Shown in pieces: positions 14,344-23,657 of a DNA stretch of 64,000 nucleotides. The notes under the pieces were generated by a model that was not told the DNA's origin, did no database searches, and worked only from the letters and a program-made list of their open reading frames with translations. Numbering within the stretch: position 1 is the stretch's first letter; each line of letters starts with the position of its first letter. The translations under genes were made by a program, and so were the position numbers. The DNA comes from Streptomyces sp. CG4 (lineage in GTDB: Bacteria; Actinomycetota; Actinomycetes; Streptomycetales; Streptomycetaceae), in NCBI RefSeq assembly GCF_041080655.1, contig NZ_CP163525.1, forward strand, positions 6,448,001 to 6,512,000, given 5' to 3'.

Positions 14344-17226
14344 ATGAGCGAGACGAACCCCGCTGCGGCCGCCGCCACGTCGGCGGAGGCCGCGCCGCAC
14401 CGCTACACGGCCGCCACGGCGGCCGAGATCGAGGCACGCTGGCAGGACTTCTGGGACGCCGACGGCACCTACGCGGCGCCGAACCCCAAGGGTGACCTGG
14501 CCGGCGACTCCGAGCTGGTCGCCAAGCCCAAGAAGTTCATCATGGACATGTTCCCGTACCCCTCGGGTGCGGGCCTGCACGTCGGCCACCCGCTGGGCTA
14601 CATCGCCACCGACGTCTTCGCCCGGTTCCAGCGCATGACCGGCCACAACGTCCTGCACACCCTGGGCTTCGACGCCTTCGGCCTGCCCGCCGAGCAGTAC
14701 GCCGTGCAGACCGGCACGCACCCGCGCGTGTCCACCGAGGCCAACATCGAGAACATGAAGGCCCAGCTGCGCCGGCTGGGCCTGGGCCACGACAAGCGCC
14801 GGTCCTTCGCCACGATCGACCCGGACTACTACAAGTGGACCCAGTGGATCTTCCTGCAGATCTTCAACTCCTGGTACGACGAGGAGGCGAGGAAGGCCCG
14901 CCCGATCTCCGAGCTGGTCGCGCTGTTCGAGTCCGGTGAGCGGGCGATTCCGGGCACCACGCGCGCGTGGAGCGAGCTGAGCGCCCGCGAGCGCGCCGAC
15001 GTCCTGGGCGAGTACCGCCTGGCCTACGCCTCCGACGCGCCGGTCAACTGGTGCCCGGGCCTGGGCACGGTGCTGGCCAACGAGGAGGTCACCGCCGACG
15101 GTCGCTCCGAGCGCGGTAACTACCCGGTCTTCAAGGCCAAGCTGCGCCAGTGGAACATGCGCATCACCGCCTACGCGGACCGGCTGCTGGAGGACCTGGA
15201 GGAGCTGGACTGGCCCGAGGCCATCAAGCTGCAGCAGCGCAACTGGATCGGCCGCAGCGAGGGCGCCCGCGTCGACTTCCCGATCGACGGCGAGCGGATC
15301 ACGGTCTTCACCACCCGCCCGGATACCCTGTTCGGCGCCTCCTACATGGTGCTGGCGCCCGAGCACCCGCTGGTCGAGAAGTTCACCCCGGCCGCCTGGC
15401 CGGAGGGCACCCACGAGGTGTGGACCGGCGGCCACGCCACGCCCGCCGAGGCCGTCGCCGCGTACCGCGCGCAGGCCGCCTCGAAGTCGGACGTCGAGCG
15501 ACAGGCCGAGGCGAAGGACAAGACCGGCGTCTTCATCGGTTCGTACGCCACCAACCCGGTCAGCGGCGAGCAGGTGCCCGTCTTCATCGCCGACTACGTC
15601 CTGATGGGCTACGGCACCGGCGCGATCATGGCCGTACCCTGCGGCGACCAGCGCGACTTCGAGTTCGCGCGCGCCTTCGAGCTGCCGATCCACTGCATCG
15701 TCGAGCCGACCGACGGCCGTGGCACCGACACCGCGACGTGGGAGAACGCCTTCGGGTCGTACGACGCGAAGATCATCAACTCGTCCAACGACGAGATCAG
15801 CCTGGACGGCATGGGCGTGGCCGAGGCCAAGGCCCGCATCACCGAGTGGCTGCAGGACAAGGGCATCGGCGAGGGCACCGTCAACTTCCGCCTGCGCGAC
15901 TGGCTGTTCAGCCGCCAGCGCTACTGGGGCGAGCCCTTCCCGATCGTCTACGACGAGGACGGCATCGCCCACCCGCTGCCCGAGTCGATGCTGCCGCTGG
16001 AGCTGCCCGAGGTCGAGGACTACAGCCCGCGCACCTTCGACCCGGACGACGCGAACACCCAGCCCGAGACCCCGCTGTCGCGCAACGAGGAGTGGGTCTA
16101 CGTCACCCTGGACCTGGGCGACGGGCCGAAGAAGTACCGCCGCGAGACCAACACCATGCCCAACTGGGCCGGTTCCTGCTGGTACGAGTTCCGCTACCTG
16201 GACCCGCACAACGACCGGCAGCTGGTCGACCCCGAGATCGAGCAGTACTGGATGGGCCCGCGCGAGGGCCGGCCGCACGGTGGTGTCGACCTGTACGTCG
16301 GTGGCGCCGAGCACGCCGTGCTGCACCTGCTGTACGCGCGCTTCTGGTCCAAGGTCCTGTACGACCTGGGCCACGTCTCGTCGGCCGAGCCGTTCCACAA
16401 GCTGTTCAACCAGGGCATGATCCAGGCCTACGTCTACCGCGACGGCCGGGGCATCGCGGTGCCGGCCGCCGAGGTCGAGGAGCGGGACGGCGCGTACTAC
16501 TACCAGGGCGAGAAGGTCAGCCGCCTGCTGGGCAAGATGGGCAAGTCGCTGAAGAACGCGGTGACCCCGGACGAGATCTGCGCCGAGTACGGCGCCGACA
16601 CCCTGCGCCTGTACGAGATGGCCATGGGCCCGCTGGACGTCTCCCGGCCGTGGGACACGCGCGCGGTGGTCGGCCAGTTCCGGCTGCTGCAGCGGCTGTG
16701 GCGCAACATCGTCGACGAGACGACCGGTGAGGTCACGGTGACCGACGCCGAGGCCGACGAGGAGACCCTGCGTGCCCTGCACAAGGCCATCGACGGCGTG
16801 CGCCAGGACCTGGAGGGCCTGCGCTTCAACACCGCCATCGCCAAGGTCACCGAGCTGAACAACCACCTGACCAAGGCCGGTGGCCCGGTGCCGCGCTCGG
16901 TCGCCGGGCCGCTGGTGCTGATGACGGCCCCGCTGGCCCCGCACATCGCCGAGGAACTGTGGCGCAAGCTGGGCCACACCGACTCGGTCGTCCACCAGGA
17001 CTTCCCGGTCGCCGACCCGAACTACGTCGTGGACGAGACCGTGACCTGCGTCGTGCAGATCAAGGGCAAGGTCAAGGCCCGTCTGGAGGTGCCGCCGGCC
17101 ATCTCCGAGGAGGAGCTGGAGAAGGTGGCCCTGTCCGACGAGAAGGTCGTCGCGGCGCTGGGCGGCGCGGGCATCCGCAAGGTGATCGTCCGGGCGCCCA
17201 AGCTGGTGAACATCGTTCCCGCCTGA
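14344..17226 (+). CDS. leuS: Leucyl-tRNA synthetase
   Basis: LeuRS charges tRNA-Leu with leucine. The 960-residue class I enzyme has the HIGH signature as LHVGHPLGY (H79-V-G-H82), the CP1 editing domain between about residues 250 and 450 (TRPDTLFGASYMVLAPEHPL is diagnostic), the KMSKS loop as KMGKS at 731-735, and the anticodon-binding and C-terminal domains. I chose ATG 14344, which begins MSETNPAAAAAT; an in-frame extension upstream runs through the leader region and terminator and is not coding. The last codons and stop lie in the first unit of a 23-bp tandem triplication (17215-17283). Confidence 0.98.
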   Translation: MSETNPAAAAATSAEAAPHRYTAATAAEIEARWQDFWDADGTYAAPNPKGDLAGDSELVAKPKKFIMDMFPYPSGAGLHVGHPLGYIATDVFARFQRMTGHNVLHTLGFDAFGLPAEQYAVQTGTHPRVSTEANIENMKAQLRRLGLGHDKRRSFATIDPDYYKWTQWIFLQIFNSWYDEEARKARPISELVALFESGERAIPGTTRAWSELSARERADVLGEYRLAYASDAPVNWCPGLGTVLANEEVTADGRSERGNYPVFKAKLRQWNMRITAYADRLLEDLEELDWPEAIKLQQRNWIGRSEGARVDFPIDGERITVFTTRPDTLFGASYMVLAPEHPLVEKFTPAAWPEGTHEVWTGGHATPAEAVAAYRAQAASKSDVERQAEAKDKTGVFIGSYATNPVSGEQVPVFIADYVLMGYGTGAIMAVPCGDQRDFEFARAFELPIHCIVEPTDGRGTDTATWENAFGSYDAKIINSSNDEISLDGMGVAEAKARITEWLQDKGIGEGTVNFRLRDWLFSRQRYWGEPFPIVYDEDGIAHPLPESMLPLELPEVEDYSPRTFDPDDANTQPETPLSRNEEWVYVTLDLGDGPKKYRRETNTMPNWAGSCWYEFRYLDPHNDRQLVDPEIEQYWMGPREGRPHGGVDLYVGGAEHAVLHLLYARFWSKVLYDLGHVSSAEPFHKLFNQGMIQAYVYRDGRGIAVPAAEVEERDGAYYYQGEKVSRLLGKMGKSLKNAVTPDEICAEYGADTLRLYEMAMGPLDVSRPWDTRAVVGQFRLLQRLWRNIVDETTGEVTVTDAEADEETLRALHKAIDGVRQDLEGLRFNTAIAKVTELNNHLTKAGGPVPRSVAGPLVLMTAPLAPHIAEELWRKLGHTDSVVHQDFPVADPNYVVDETVTCVVQIKGKVKARLEVPPAISEEELEKVALSDEKVVAALGGAGIRKVIVRAPKLVNIVPA

Positions 17227-17283
17227 TGACCGGACGCGTTCCCGCCTGATGACAGGACGCGTTCCGCAGTGACGACCGGACGC
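17215..17283 (+). repeat. Three tandem 23-bp units across the leuS stop codon
   Basis: Units are 17215-17237, 17238-17260 and 17261-17283. Units 1 and 2 differ at one base (GATGACCGGACGC against GATGACAGGACGC). Unit 3 begins GTTCCGCAGTGACG and ends with the same CCGGACGC. Unit 1 holds the final leuS codons and TGA; unit 2 repeats that codon-plus-stop sequence. Confidence 0.85.
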
Positions 17284-17413
17284 CGGCCGCGACCGGCATC
17301 GGGGTAGTCCCCTACGGGCAGGTTCGGGGTTCTTCTGGAACTCCGGGCCTGCCCGCTGCGTTTACCGTGGAGAGCGCAGCGGCGTGTGCCGCACCGGTCC
17401 GAGGAGGAGCGTC

Positions 17414-18148
17414 GTGGAAGCCGTGATCGCCGTGTTCGCTGTCCTCTTCCTGCTCTTCGTCGGCCTGGGCGTGTACGCCACGGTCAAGGCGGTCGGCGCC
17501 GCCAAGCGCGGAGTGGACCGGACGATCGAGCAGGCCCGCCGCACGGTCGAGGACCACACCTTGCGCGCCAAGTCCTTCGTCCAGGTCGGCCCGGCCGCCG
17601 AGATCGCCCAGCTCCGGCTCGCACTGCGCACATCGATGCGCGCCACCCAGGACGCGCTGCGCACGGGTGTGGCCGACGACGAGTCGCTGAAGGAGTCCCT
17701 CGGCCTCTTCGAGCGGCTCAGCGCGCACGGACACGAACTGGACGCCGACCTCAGGCGCCTGGAGTCCGAGCCGGACCGGGCCGAGCTCACCGCTCGCCTG
17801 CCCGAACTGCGCAGCCGCACCGAACGCATCACCAAGTCCGCGGACTCGCTGCGCTGGGCCGTCCGCGACCGGGCGCGCCGCTTCGTCGAAGACGACCTGG
17901 GCACGCTCAGCGACCAGATAGACCTTGAGGCCGACGCCCTGCGCCACTGGACCCCGGCCGGACCTGCACCGGAGCCGGGCCGGCGGGCCGGCGCATCCGC
18001 CTCGACTGCCGACGGTCCGATGGGACAGCAGGCCCGCTCCCGGACGTCCCGCTCGGCCGAGGAGCAGCCTCCCCAGGCGATCACGCCGCCGTCGCCGCGC
18101 GTCGCCCACCCCTGGCAGAAGAAGCCCCGGCCCGAGAGCACCACCTGA
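17414..18148 (+). CDS. Membrane-anchored coiled-coil protein
   Basis: The product has 244 residues. It starts with a membrane span (VIAVFAVLFLLFVGLGVYATV) right at the N-terminus, then a long charged helical region (residues 30-180) with heptad-like Leu/Ala/Arg patterns such as ELTARLPELRSRTERI, and a disordered Pro/Ser-rich tail ending PWQKKPRPEST. The arrangement places a cytoplasmic coiled coil at the membrane. The GTG at 17414 follows GAGGAGGAG. It stands alone between leuS and the degV-family gene. I do not recognise a named family; a scaffold or polarity role is only a guess from shape. Confidence 0.75.
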   Translation: MEAVIAVFAVLFLLFVGLGVYATVKAVGAAKRGVDRTIEQARRTVEDHTLRAKSFVQVGPAAEIAQLRLALRTSMRATQDALRTGVADDESLKESLGLFERLSAHGHELDADLRRLESEPDRAELTARLPELRSRTERITKSADSLRWAVRDRARRFVEDDLGTLSDQIDLEADALRHWTPAGPAPEPGRRAGASASTADGPMGQQARSRTSRSAEEQPPQAITPPSPRVAHPWQKKPRPESTT

Positions 18149-18218
18149 GGGCCGGTCCCGGCCCGCACCATGGGGGCCGGGCTGCCGCGCGAGCGCTACG
18201 GCAGGTAACCTCCAGCTC

Positions 18219-19064
18219 ATGTCCCGCCATGTCGCGATCGTCACCGATTCAACGGCCTACTTGCCGCCGCGGACGATGGAGCGCCACGGCATCACCGCGG
18301 TACCCCTGACCGTGGTCCTCGGCGACCAGGCACTCGAAGAGGGCACCGAGATCTCGACCCGCTCGCTGGCCCAGGCCCTGCAGAAACGACGCCCCGTCAC
18401 CACCTCGCGCCCGAGCCCCGAGGTGTTCGCGGAAACCTACCGCAGGGTCGCCGAGTCCGGCGCGAGCGGCATCGTCTCCCTGCACCTGTCCGCCGAACTG
18501 TCCGGCACCTACGACGCGGCGGTCCTCGCGGCACGCGAAGCACCGGTGCCGGTACGGGTCGTGGACACCGGGATGGTCGCGATGGCCCTCGGCTTCTGCG
18601 CGCTCGCCGCGGCCGAGGCCGCGGAGGCCGGCGGCACGGTGGACGAAGCCGTCACGGCCGCCGAGAAGCGCGCCGCGGGCACGTCCGCCTACTTCTACGT
18701 CGACACCCTCGACTATCTGCGCCGCGGGGGCCGCATCGGCGCCGCACAGGCGCTCCTCGGCTCCGCACTCGCCGTCAAACCCCTGCTCCAACTGGACGGC
18801 GGCCGCATCGAACTGCTCGAGAAGGTCCGTACGGCGTCCAGGGCCATCGCACGTCTGGAAGAGCTCGCCGCCGAGCGGGCGGGCAGCGCCGAAGTCGACA
18901 TCGCCGTCCACCACTTGGCCGCTCCCGACCGTGCCGCCGCGCTCGCCGACCGGCTGCGGGCACGCGTGCCGGGCCTGGCCGACCTCCATGTCAGCGAGGT
19001 CGGGGCGGTGATCGGTGCACACACCGGTCCCGGGCTGCTCGGCGCGGTGGTCTCACCGCGCTGA
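18219..19064 (+). CDS. DegV family fatty-acid-binding protein
   Basis: DegV (FakB-type) proteins bind one fatty acid; in Firmicutes they present it to the kinase FakA. The 281-residue product has the N-terminal IVTDSTAYLPP motif, the TSRPSPEVF loop that contacts the carboxylate, the LSGTYDAA helix and the YLRRGGRIG block, all family hallmarks. I see no FakA-like kinase nearby, so its partner is not evident. TAACCT (18206-18211) lies seven bases before the ATG, which suggests a leaderless transcript. The gene precedes comEA and is separated from it by about 100 bases containing a DnaA-box match. Confidence 0.9.
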   Translation: MSRHVAIVTDSTAYLPPRTMERHGITAVPLTVVLGDQALEEGTEISTRSLAQALQKRRPVTTSRPSPEVFAETYRRVAESGASGIVSLHLSAELSGTYDAAVLAAREAPVPVRVVDTGMVAMALGFCALAAAEAAEAGGTVDEAVTAAEKRAAGTSAYFYVDTLDYLRRGGRIGAAQALLGSALAVKPLLQLDGGRIELLEKVRTASRAIARLEELAAERAGSAEVDIAVHHLAAPDRAAALADRLRARVPGLADLHVSEVGAVIGAHTGPGLLGAVVSPR

Positions 19065-19089
19065 CCGCTCACTCGTGTGGGTGGCGGAG

Positions 19090-19098
19090 TTATCCACA
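19090..19098 (+). promoter_or_regulatory. Isolated perfect DnaA-box match
   Basis: TTATCCACA matches the classical DnaA box and lies between the degV-family gene and comEA. It is a single box with no cluster around it, so it is not an origin; it could be a regulatory or titration site, or chance. Confidence 0.3.
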
Positions 19099-19166
19099 AC
19101 CGGGCGGGCATCCCCGGGATTTGACCAAGATCATCGCGAATCGGCGAGATGTTCCATCCTCGTCGC

Positions 19167-20462
19167 ATGGCACTTCGATCACGTTCACGCACAGCCACTC
19201 CGACCAGCGGCCCCGGCCGCGGTCCCACCTCCGACGGCCGTGTCCGCCACCGCCGTGGCATCCGCCATCGACGCACCCGCCACCGCCCGCCGGCACCGGC
19301 CGAGGAACTGCGCCGCCGCGCGGAACTCCTCTTCGGCGAACGAGCCGCGCGATGGCGGGAGTCGGGGAACGGACCGCCGGACGCGGGTCCCACACATCGG
19401 GCAACCGACACGGCAACGGCATGGGGCACGGGTCGGGCGCCTGGACTGAGTGCGGCGAGGGCGGCTACGGCCACGACGGCCGTGCCCTGCCGGACCGTAC
19501 TGCCGGCCGCCGGCCCTGGACCGACCCTTCCACCGGACGTTGACCCTGACCCGGCCGTTCCACCGGACGTCGCCCCTGACCCGGCCATGCCGTCGAGCAC
19601 CGTGCCGCCGAGTGCAGTGCCGGCTGACGGGCGGACGCGCAAGCCGGCGTCGGCGCGCATGGTGATGACGGCCGAAGCACCCGAACCAGCCAGTGCCGTA
19701 AGCCCGTTGGAGCTGCCTGGGCCCGAGGGTCCTGGCTGGCGGGAGCGGGTCGGGCTGGCGTTGCGGGAGCGGATGCCGGTGTGGTTGCAGGCCCGGTGCG
19801 GTGTGGAGCGGCGGGGAGTCGTCGCGCTCGCCGTGGTGCTCGTGGTCGCCGCCGTGTTGGCCGTACAGCACTTCTGGGCCGGGCGGACCGAGTCCGTGAG
19901 CGCCCCTCAAGTGGTGCGCGCGCAGACGCAGACGCCTTACCCCAAGAAGCAAGACGGCGGCGGAGCCAAGGCCGGTGCGGTTGCGGGGGCAGGTGCGGGT
20001 GCTTCGTCGGCGCCGGGTGGACAGATCGTCGTGGATGTCAGCGGCAAGGTCCGCAAACCGGGGATCTGCCGGTTGCCGGCGGGTTCCCGCGTGGCCGATG
20101 CGCTGCGGGCGGCCGGTGGTGTCCGTCCGGGCGTGAGCATCGAGGGGCTGAACCGGGCCCGATTCCTGGTCGACGGCGAACAGGTCGTCGTCGGTGGGCC
20201 CGCCGGGGCGATGGCTCCACCCGGCCCGGTGGCCGGGCGGGCTTCCGGATCCGCCGGGTCGGCCCCCGCGGCGCCTGTCTCTCTCAACACGGCCACGGCG
20301 GACCAGCTCGACACGCTGCCCGGAGTCGGCCCGGTGCTCGCTCAGCACATCGTCGACTACCGCACGCAGCACGGCGGTTTCCGCTCGGTGGACGAACTGC
20401 GCGAGGTCAACGGCATCGGCGACCGCCGCTTCAGCGATCTGCGGAACCTGGTACGGCCATGA
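19167..20462 (+). CDS. ComEA-like DNA-binding competence protein
   Basis: A 431-residue membrane-anchored protein. Residues 1-210 are a low-complexity Arg/Pro/Ala-rich cytoplasmic arm. A membrane span follows (VVALAVVLVVAAVLAVQHFW, about 217-238), then a Gly/Ala linker, an SLBB domain (IVVDVSGKVRKPGICRLPAG onward, about 287-342), and a C-terminal helix-hairpin-helix pair (SLNTATADQLDTLPGVGPVL ... VNGIGDRRF), which binds double-stranded DNA in ComEA. The ATG at 19167 is preceded at six bases by CATCCT. The stop overlaps the comEC start (ATGA). A 30-bp tandem duplication sits in the arm. Whether streptomycetes take up DNA with it is not established by the sequence. Confidence 0.88.
   Translation: MALRSRSRTATPTSGPGRGPTSDGRVRHRRGIRHRRTRHRPPAPAEELRRRAELLFGERAARWRESGNGPPDAGPTHRATDTATAWGTGRAPGLSAARAATATTAVPCRTVLPAAGPGPTLPPDVDPDPAVPPDVAPDPAMPSSTVPPSAVPADGRTRKPASARMVMTAEAPEPASAVSPLELPGPEGPGWRERVGLALRERMPVWLQARCGVERRGVVALAVVLVVAAVLAVQHFWAGRTESVSAPQVVRAQTQTPYPKKQDGGGAKAGAVAGAGAGASSAPGGQIVVDVSGKVRKPGICRLPAGSRVADALRAAGGVRPGVSIEGLNRARFLVDGEQVVVGGPAGAMAPPGPVAGRASGSAGSAPAAPVSLNTATADQLDTLPGVGPVLAQHIVDYRTQHGGFRSVDELREVNGIGDRRFSDLRNLVRP
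19527..19586 (+). repeat. 30-bp tandem duplication inside comEA
   Basis: Units 19527-19556 and 19557-19586 match at 27 of 30 bases and encode two PPDVxPDPA repeats (x is D, then A) in the disordered arm of ComEA. Confidence 0.75.
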
Positions 20463-23203
20463 GCGGCGTGGTCGACGGCGGGCTGTCGGGGCGCGGAAGA
20501 ACCGTTGGACGCGCGGGTGCCGGGCGCGGAGGTGACGGGCTGGAGGAGCTGGGGTCCGGCGGCGCCGTGGGCCGCGAGATCGAGGAGCGCGGGCCTGCGC
20601 ACGGTGAGCGGGCGGGGCCCGTGGACCTGCGCCTGGTGCCGCCCGCGCTCGCCGCCTGGGCCACGGCGGCCCTGACGCTGGACACGCCGGCGGTCTGGAC
20701 GGCCGGGATCGCGGTCGTCTGCCTGGTGGGCGGGGTCGTGCTGTTGTCGGTGCGGAGGTCCGGGCAGCCCGGACGGCCCGGACGGCTTGAACGGGCCGGA
20801 CCGGAGGGGCGAGGCGGCGGGGTGCTCGGGCGGTTTGTGTGGGCCAGAGCCTCGATCGCCGCAGTGCTGCTCTGCGTTGCCGCTGCGGCCGCGTCGGCCG
20901 GGCTGCACGGAGCGGACGTACGGCGAGGACCGGTGCCCGAGCTGGCCCGGCGGTACGCGACCGTGACGGCCGAGGTCGAGGTGACTGGTGATCCCTGGCT
21001 GAGCCGGCCACGGGTGCGTGGCGATCACGCGGCGCCGGTGGCGGTGCTGGCCCGGGCGGAGGTGCGGCGCGTCGAGCGGAGCGACGGGACGAGCGTACGG
21101 ACGCGGACTCCGGTGCTGCTGGTCGTCGATGCGCAGGCACCGAAGCGGAAGACCGCTCGGAGCGGGAGTTCGGCAGCTGACAGGAGTGCTGTCCAGGGCG
21201 GGCAGGGGGCTCGTGCTGCCTGGCTCGGGGTGTTGCCGTCCACGCGGCTGCGGGTGAGCGGGCGGCTGGCGCCCGCGCAGGCCGGTGGGGATCGGACCGC
21301 GGCCGTGCTGCGGGTGCGGGGTCGGCCGGGGCCGCGGATCGTGGCCGGCCCGAGCGGGCTGCAGCGGCTGGCGGGACGGCTCAGGGCCGGGCTGCGGGAG
21401 GCGACCGACGGTCTGCCCGGGGACGCCCGGGCACTGCTTCCCGGGCTGGTCGTCGGGGACACCTCACGGATCACGCCCGAGCTGGACGAGGCGTTCAAGG
21501 AGACGGATCTGACGCACACGCTGGCCGTGTCCGGCAGCAACCTCACCATCCTGCTCGCGCTGCTGATCGGGCCGCCCGGACTGGCCCAGCGGGCCGAGCG
21601 CCGTGGTCTGGCCCCGCGCCTGGGGCTCTCGCTGCGGGCGACCGCGCTGGCCGCCGGAGTGCTCACGCTGGGATTCGTGGTCGTGAGCCGACCCGACCCC
21701 AGTGTGCTGCGAGCGGCCGCCTGTGGCGCGATCGCACTGCTCGCCCTGGCCACCGGGCGCCGTAGATCCCTGGTCCCGGCACTGGCCACGGCCGTTCTGC
21801 TGCTGGTGCTCTACGACCCGTGGCTGGCCCGCAGTTACGGCTTCCTGCTGTCCGTGCTGGCCACCGGCGCGCTACTCGTCCTGGCGCCGGGCTGGAGCGA
21901 GGCGCTGCGTCGGCGCCGGGTGCCGCCGAGGCTCGCGGAGGCGCTGGCAGCGGCTGCCGCCGCACAGGCGGTGTGTGCCCCGGTGACGGCGGTGCTGTCG
22001 GCGCGGGTGAGCCTGGTGGCGGTGCCGTGCAACCTGCTGGCCGAGGTGGCGGTGGCGCCGGCCACGGTGCTGGGGTTCGTGGCGCTCGTGACGGCGCCGG
22101 CGGCCATGGCGCCGGCCAAGGCGCTGGCCTGGTGCGCGAGTTGGCCGGCCGGGTGGATCGCCGCAGTCGCTCGGACGGGGGCGGCGCTGCCCGGCGCGGG
22201 AGTGGACTGGCCGGGCAGCTGGCCGGGGGCGCTGGCGCTCGCGGCGGTCGCCGTGGCCGTCGTCCTGGCCTGCCGGCGGTTGGTACGGCATCCGTGGTGG
22301 TCAGGGTTGCTCGGGGTGCTGCTTCTGCTGGCGGTGGTGCGACCGGCGCCGCTGACCCGGGTGATCACGGGCTGGCCGCCGCCGGGCTGGAAGTTCGCGA
22401 TGTGCGATGTCGGACAGGGCGACGCGACCGTCCTGGCGACCGGTGAGGGAGCCGGGGTGGTCGTGGACGCGGGACCCGATCCGGACCTGGTCGACCACTG
22501 CCTGCGACAGCTGGGCATCACGCGCATCCCGCTCCTCGTCCTGACCCATTTCCACGCCGACCACGTGGCGGGACTGCCCGGTGTCCTACGGGGCCGTTCG
22601 GTGGCCGCGATCGAGACCACGGGCTTCGAGGAACCCGCCGACGAGGCCGCGTTCGTCACAAGGGAGGCGGCGGCACGGCACATCCCGGTCACGCGGGCCG
22701 TCGCGGGAGAGGAACGGCGCACCGGACCGGTCTCCTGGCGGGTCCTGTGGCCCCCGCCGAGCACCGGGCCGCTCGCGGACCCACAGGCCTCGGCGTGGCC
22801 GGGTCCGGTACCGGTACCGGAGCCCGAGGATCCGAACGACGCCAGTGTCGCGATGCTGGTCCGCACGGGCGGACTGCGGCTGCTGTTGCTGGGTGATCTC
22901 GAACCGCCGGCCCAGCAGGCGTTGGTGCGGTCACCGGCGGCGGTCGAATTGGCCGGAGTGGATGTGCTGAAGGTGGCTCATCATGGCTCCGCCTATCAGG
23001 ATCCGGACCTGATACGGCTCGTGGCTCCCCGGGTGGCGCTCATCTCCTGCGGTGCCGACAACCCCTATGGCCACCCGGCACCGGCGACCGTGGCCGCGCT
23101 CCGGGCGGGCGGTGCGCTCGTACTGCGCACCGACCGGGACGGAGGGCTGGCGGTCGGTGGGACGGGCGGGCCGGGAGGGAAGGTGTCGGTGACGAGGGAC
23201 TGA
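20459..23203 (+). CDS. ComEC/Rec2-family DNA channel protein
   Basis: A large polytopic membrane protein of 914 residues. After a Gly/Arg-rich start there are several hydrophobic spans, an OB-like soluble segment, and then the competence core. The core is recognisable from LLPGLVVGDTSRITPELDEA, which leads into TLAVSGSNLTILLAL, typical of ComEC. The C-terminal third is a metallo-beta-lactamase-like domain (CDVGQGDAT, THFHADHVAGLPG, KVAHHGSAYQD, SCGADNPYGHP). In competent bacteria ComEC forms the inner-membrane channel for single-stranded DNA. It overlaps comEA by four bases, so both are made together. A remnant of an unrelated gene begins immediately at its stop. Confidence 0.9.
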   Translation: MSGVVDGGLSGRGRTVGRAGAGRGGDGLEELGSGGAVGREIEERGPAHGERAGPVDLRLVPPALAAWATAALTLDTPAVWTAGIAVVCLVGGVVLLSVRRSGQPGRPGRLERAGPEGRGGGVLGRFVWARASIAAVLLCVAAAAASAGLHGADVRRGPVPELARRYATVTAEVEVTGDPWLSRPRVRGDHAAPVAVLARAEVRRVERSDGTSVRTRTPVLLVVDAQAPKRKTARSGSSAADRSAVQGGQGARAAWLGVLPSTRLRVSGRLAPAQAGGDRTAAVLRVRGRPGPRIVAGPSGLQRLAGRLRAGLREATDGLPGDARALLPGLVVGDTSRITPELDEAFKETDLTHTLAVSGSNLTILLALLIGPPGLAQRAERRGLAPRLGLSLRATALAAGVLTLGFVVVSRPDPSVLRAAACGAIALLALATGRRRSLVPALATAVLLLVLYDPWLARSYGFLLSVLATGALLVLAPGWSEALRRRRVPPRLAEALAAAAAAQAVCAPVTAVLSARVSLVAVPCNLLAEVAVAPATVLGFVALVTAPAAMAPAKALAWCASWPAGWIAAVARTGAALPGAGVDWPGSWPGALALAAVAVAVVLACRRLVRHPWWSGLLGVLLLLAVVRPAPLTRVITGWPPPGWKFAMCDVGQGDATVLATGEGAGVVVDAGPDPDLVDHCLRQLGITRIPLLVLTHFHADHVAGLPGVLRGRSVAAIETTGFEEPADEAAFVTREAAARHIPVTRAVAGEERRTGPVSWRVLWPPPSTGPLADPQASAWPGPVPVPEPEDPNDASVAMLVRTGGLRLLLLGDLEPPAQQALVRSPAAVELAGVDVLKVAHHGSAYQDPDLIRLVAPRVALISCGADNPYGHPAPATVAALRAGGALVLRTDRDGGLAVGGTGGPGGKVSVTRD

Positions 23204-23204
23204 G

Positions 23205-23531
23205 GACGCGGACGGTGGAGGGGGCACCTGGCTCGCGGACGTCGGGTTCGGGGCGCACAGCCACTACCCGCTCGCGTACGCGGAACGCGGGGAGCAGGCC
23301 GACCCCGGCGGGGTGTTCCGGGTGGTGGAGGCCGGGCCGGACGTGGCCGGGGTGCGCGGCGGTGGCTCGGTCGGGGCCGGAGCCTGGGACCTGGATGTCG
23401 TACGGAACGGCAAGCCGCAGTACCGGCTGGTGTTGGGGACGGACGAGGAGGTGCTGGCGGTGTACCGGGAGCGGTTCGGGATCGCGTTGGATCGTGTGCC
23501 GACTGTGCGAAACCAGAATCTGAGCCCCTAA
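23205..23531 (+). pseudogene. Truncated arylamine N-acetyltransferase remnant
   Basis: The frame that ends at TAA 23531 encodes TWLADVGFGAHSHYPL and ends with PQYRLVLGTDEEVLAVY plus a short tail. The WxxDVGFG segment with its aspartate is the third catalytic element of arylamine N-acetyltransferases. The N-terminal half of that enzyme, with the catalytic cysteine and histidine, is missing: the homology starts right at the comEC stop. No good start codon or ribosome site precedes it. I read it as a pseudogene joined to comEC by deletion. Confidence 0.7.
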
Positions 23532-23657
23532 TTCGACTCAGTTCCGGCGCATGCGCTGGATCCCTGCGATGTGCTCTCGTTTTGCGTCGAAAGCCGCATC
23601 AGTGATCGAATGAATCTTCGGCAAGAGGTGATGTCGAGGCGTACAGGGGTGTCGTAC

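Noticed and set aside
14200..16995. 931-codon minus-strand open frame opposite leuS
   Set aside because: It mirrors leuS codon bias, has no recognisable domain, and runs antisense to a certain gene.
19090..19098. Perfect DnaA box as a sign of a replication origin
   Set aside because: It is a single 9-mer with no companion boxes, no AT-rich unwinding region and no dnaA/dnaN genes nearby; one match in 64 kb can be chance.
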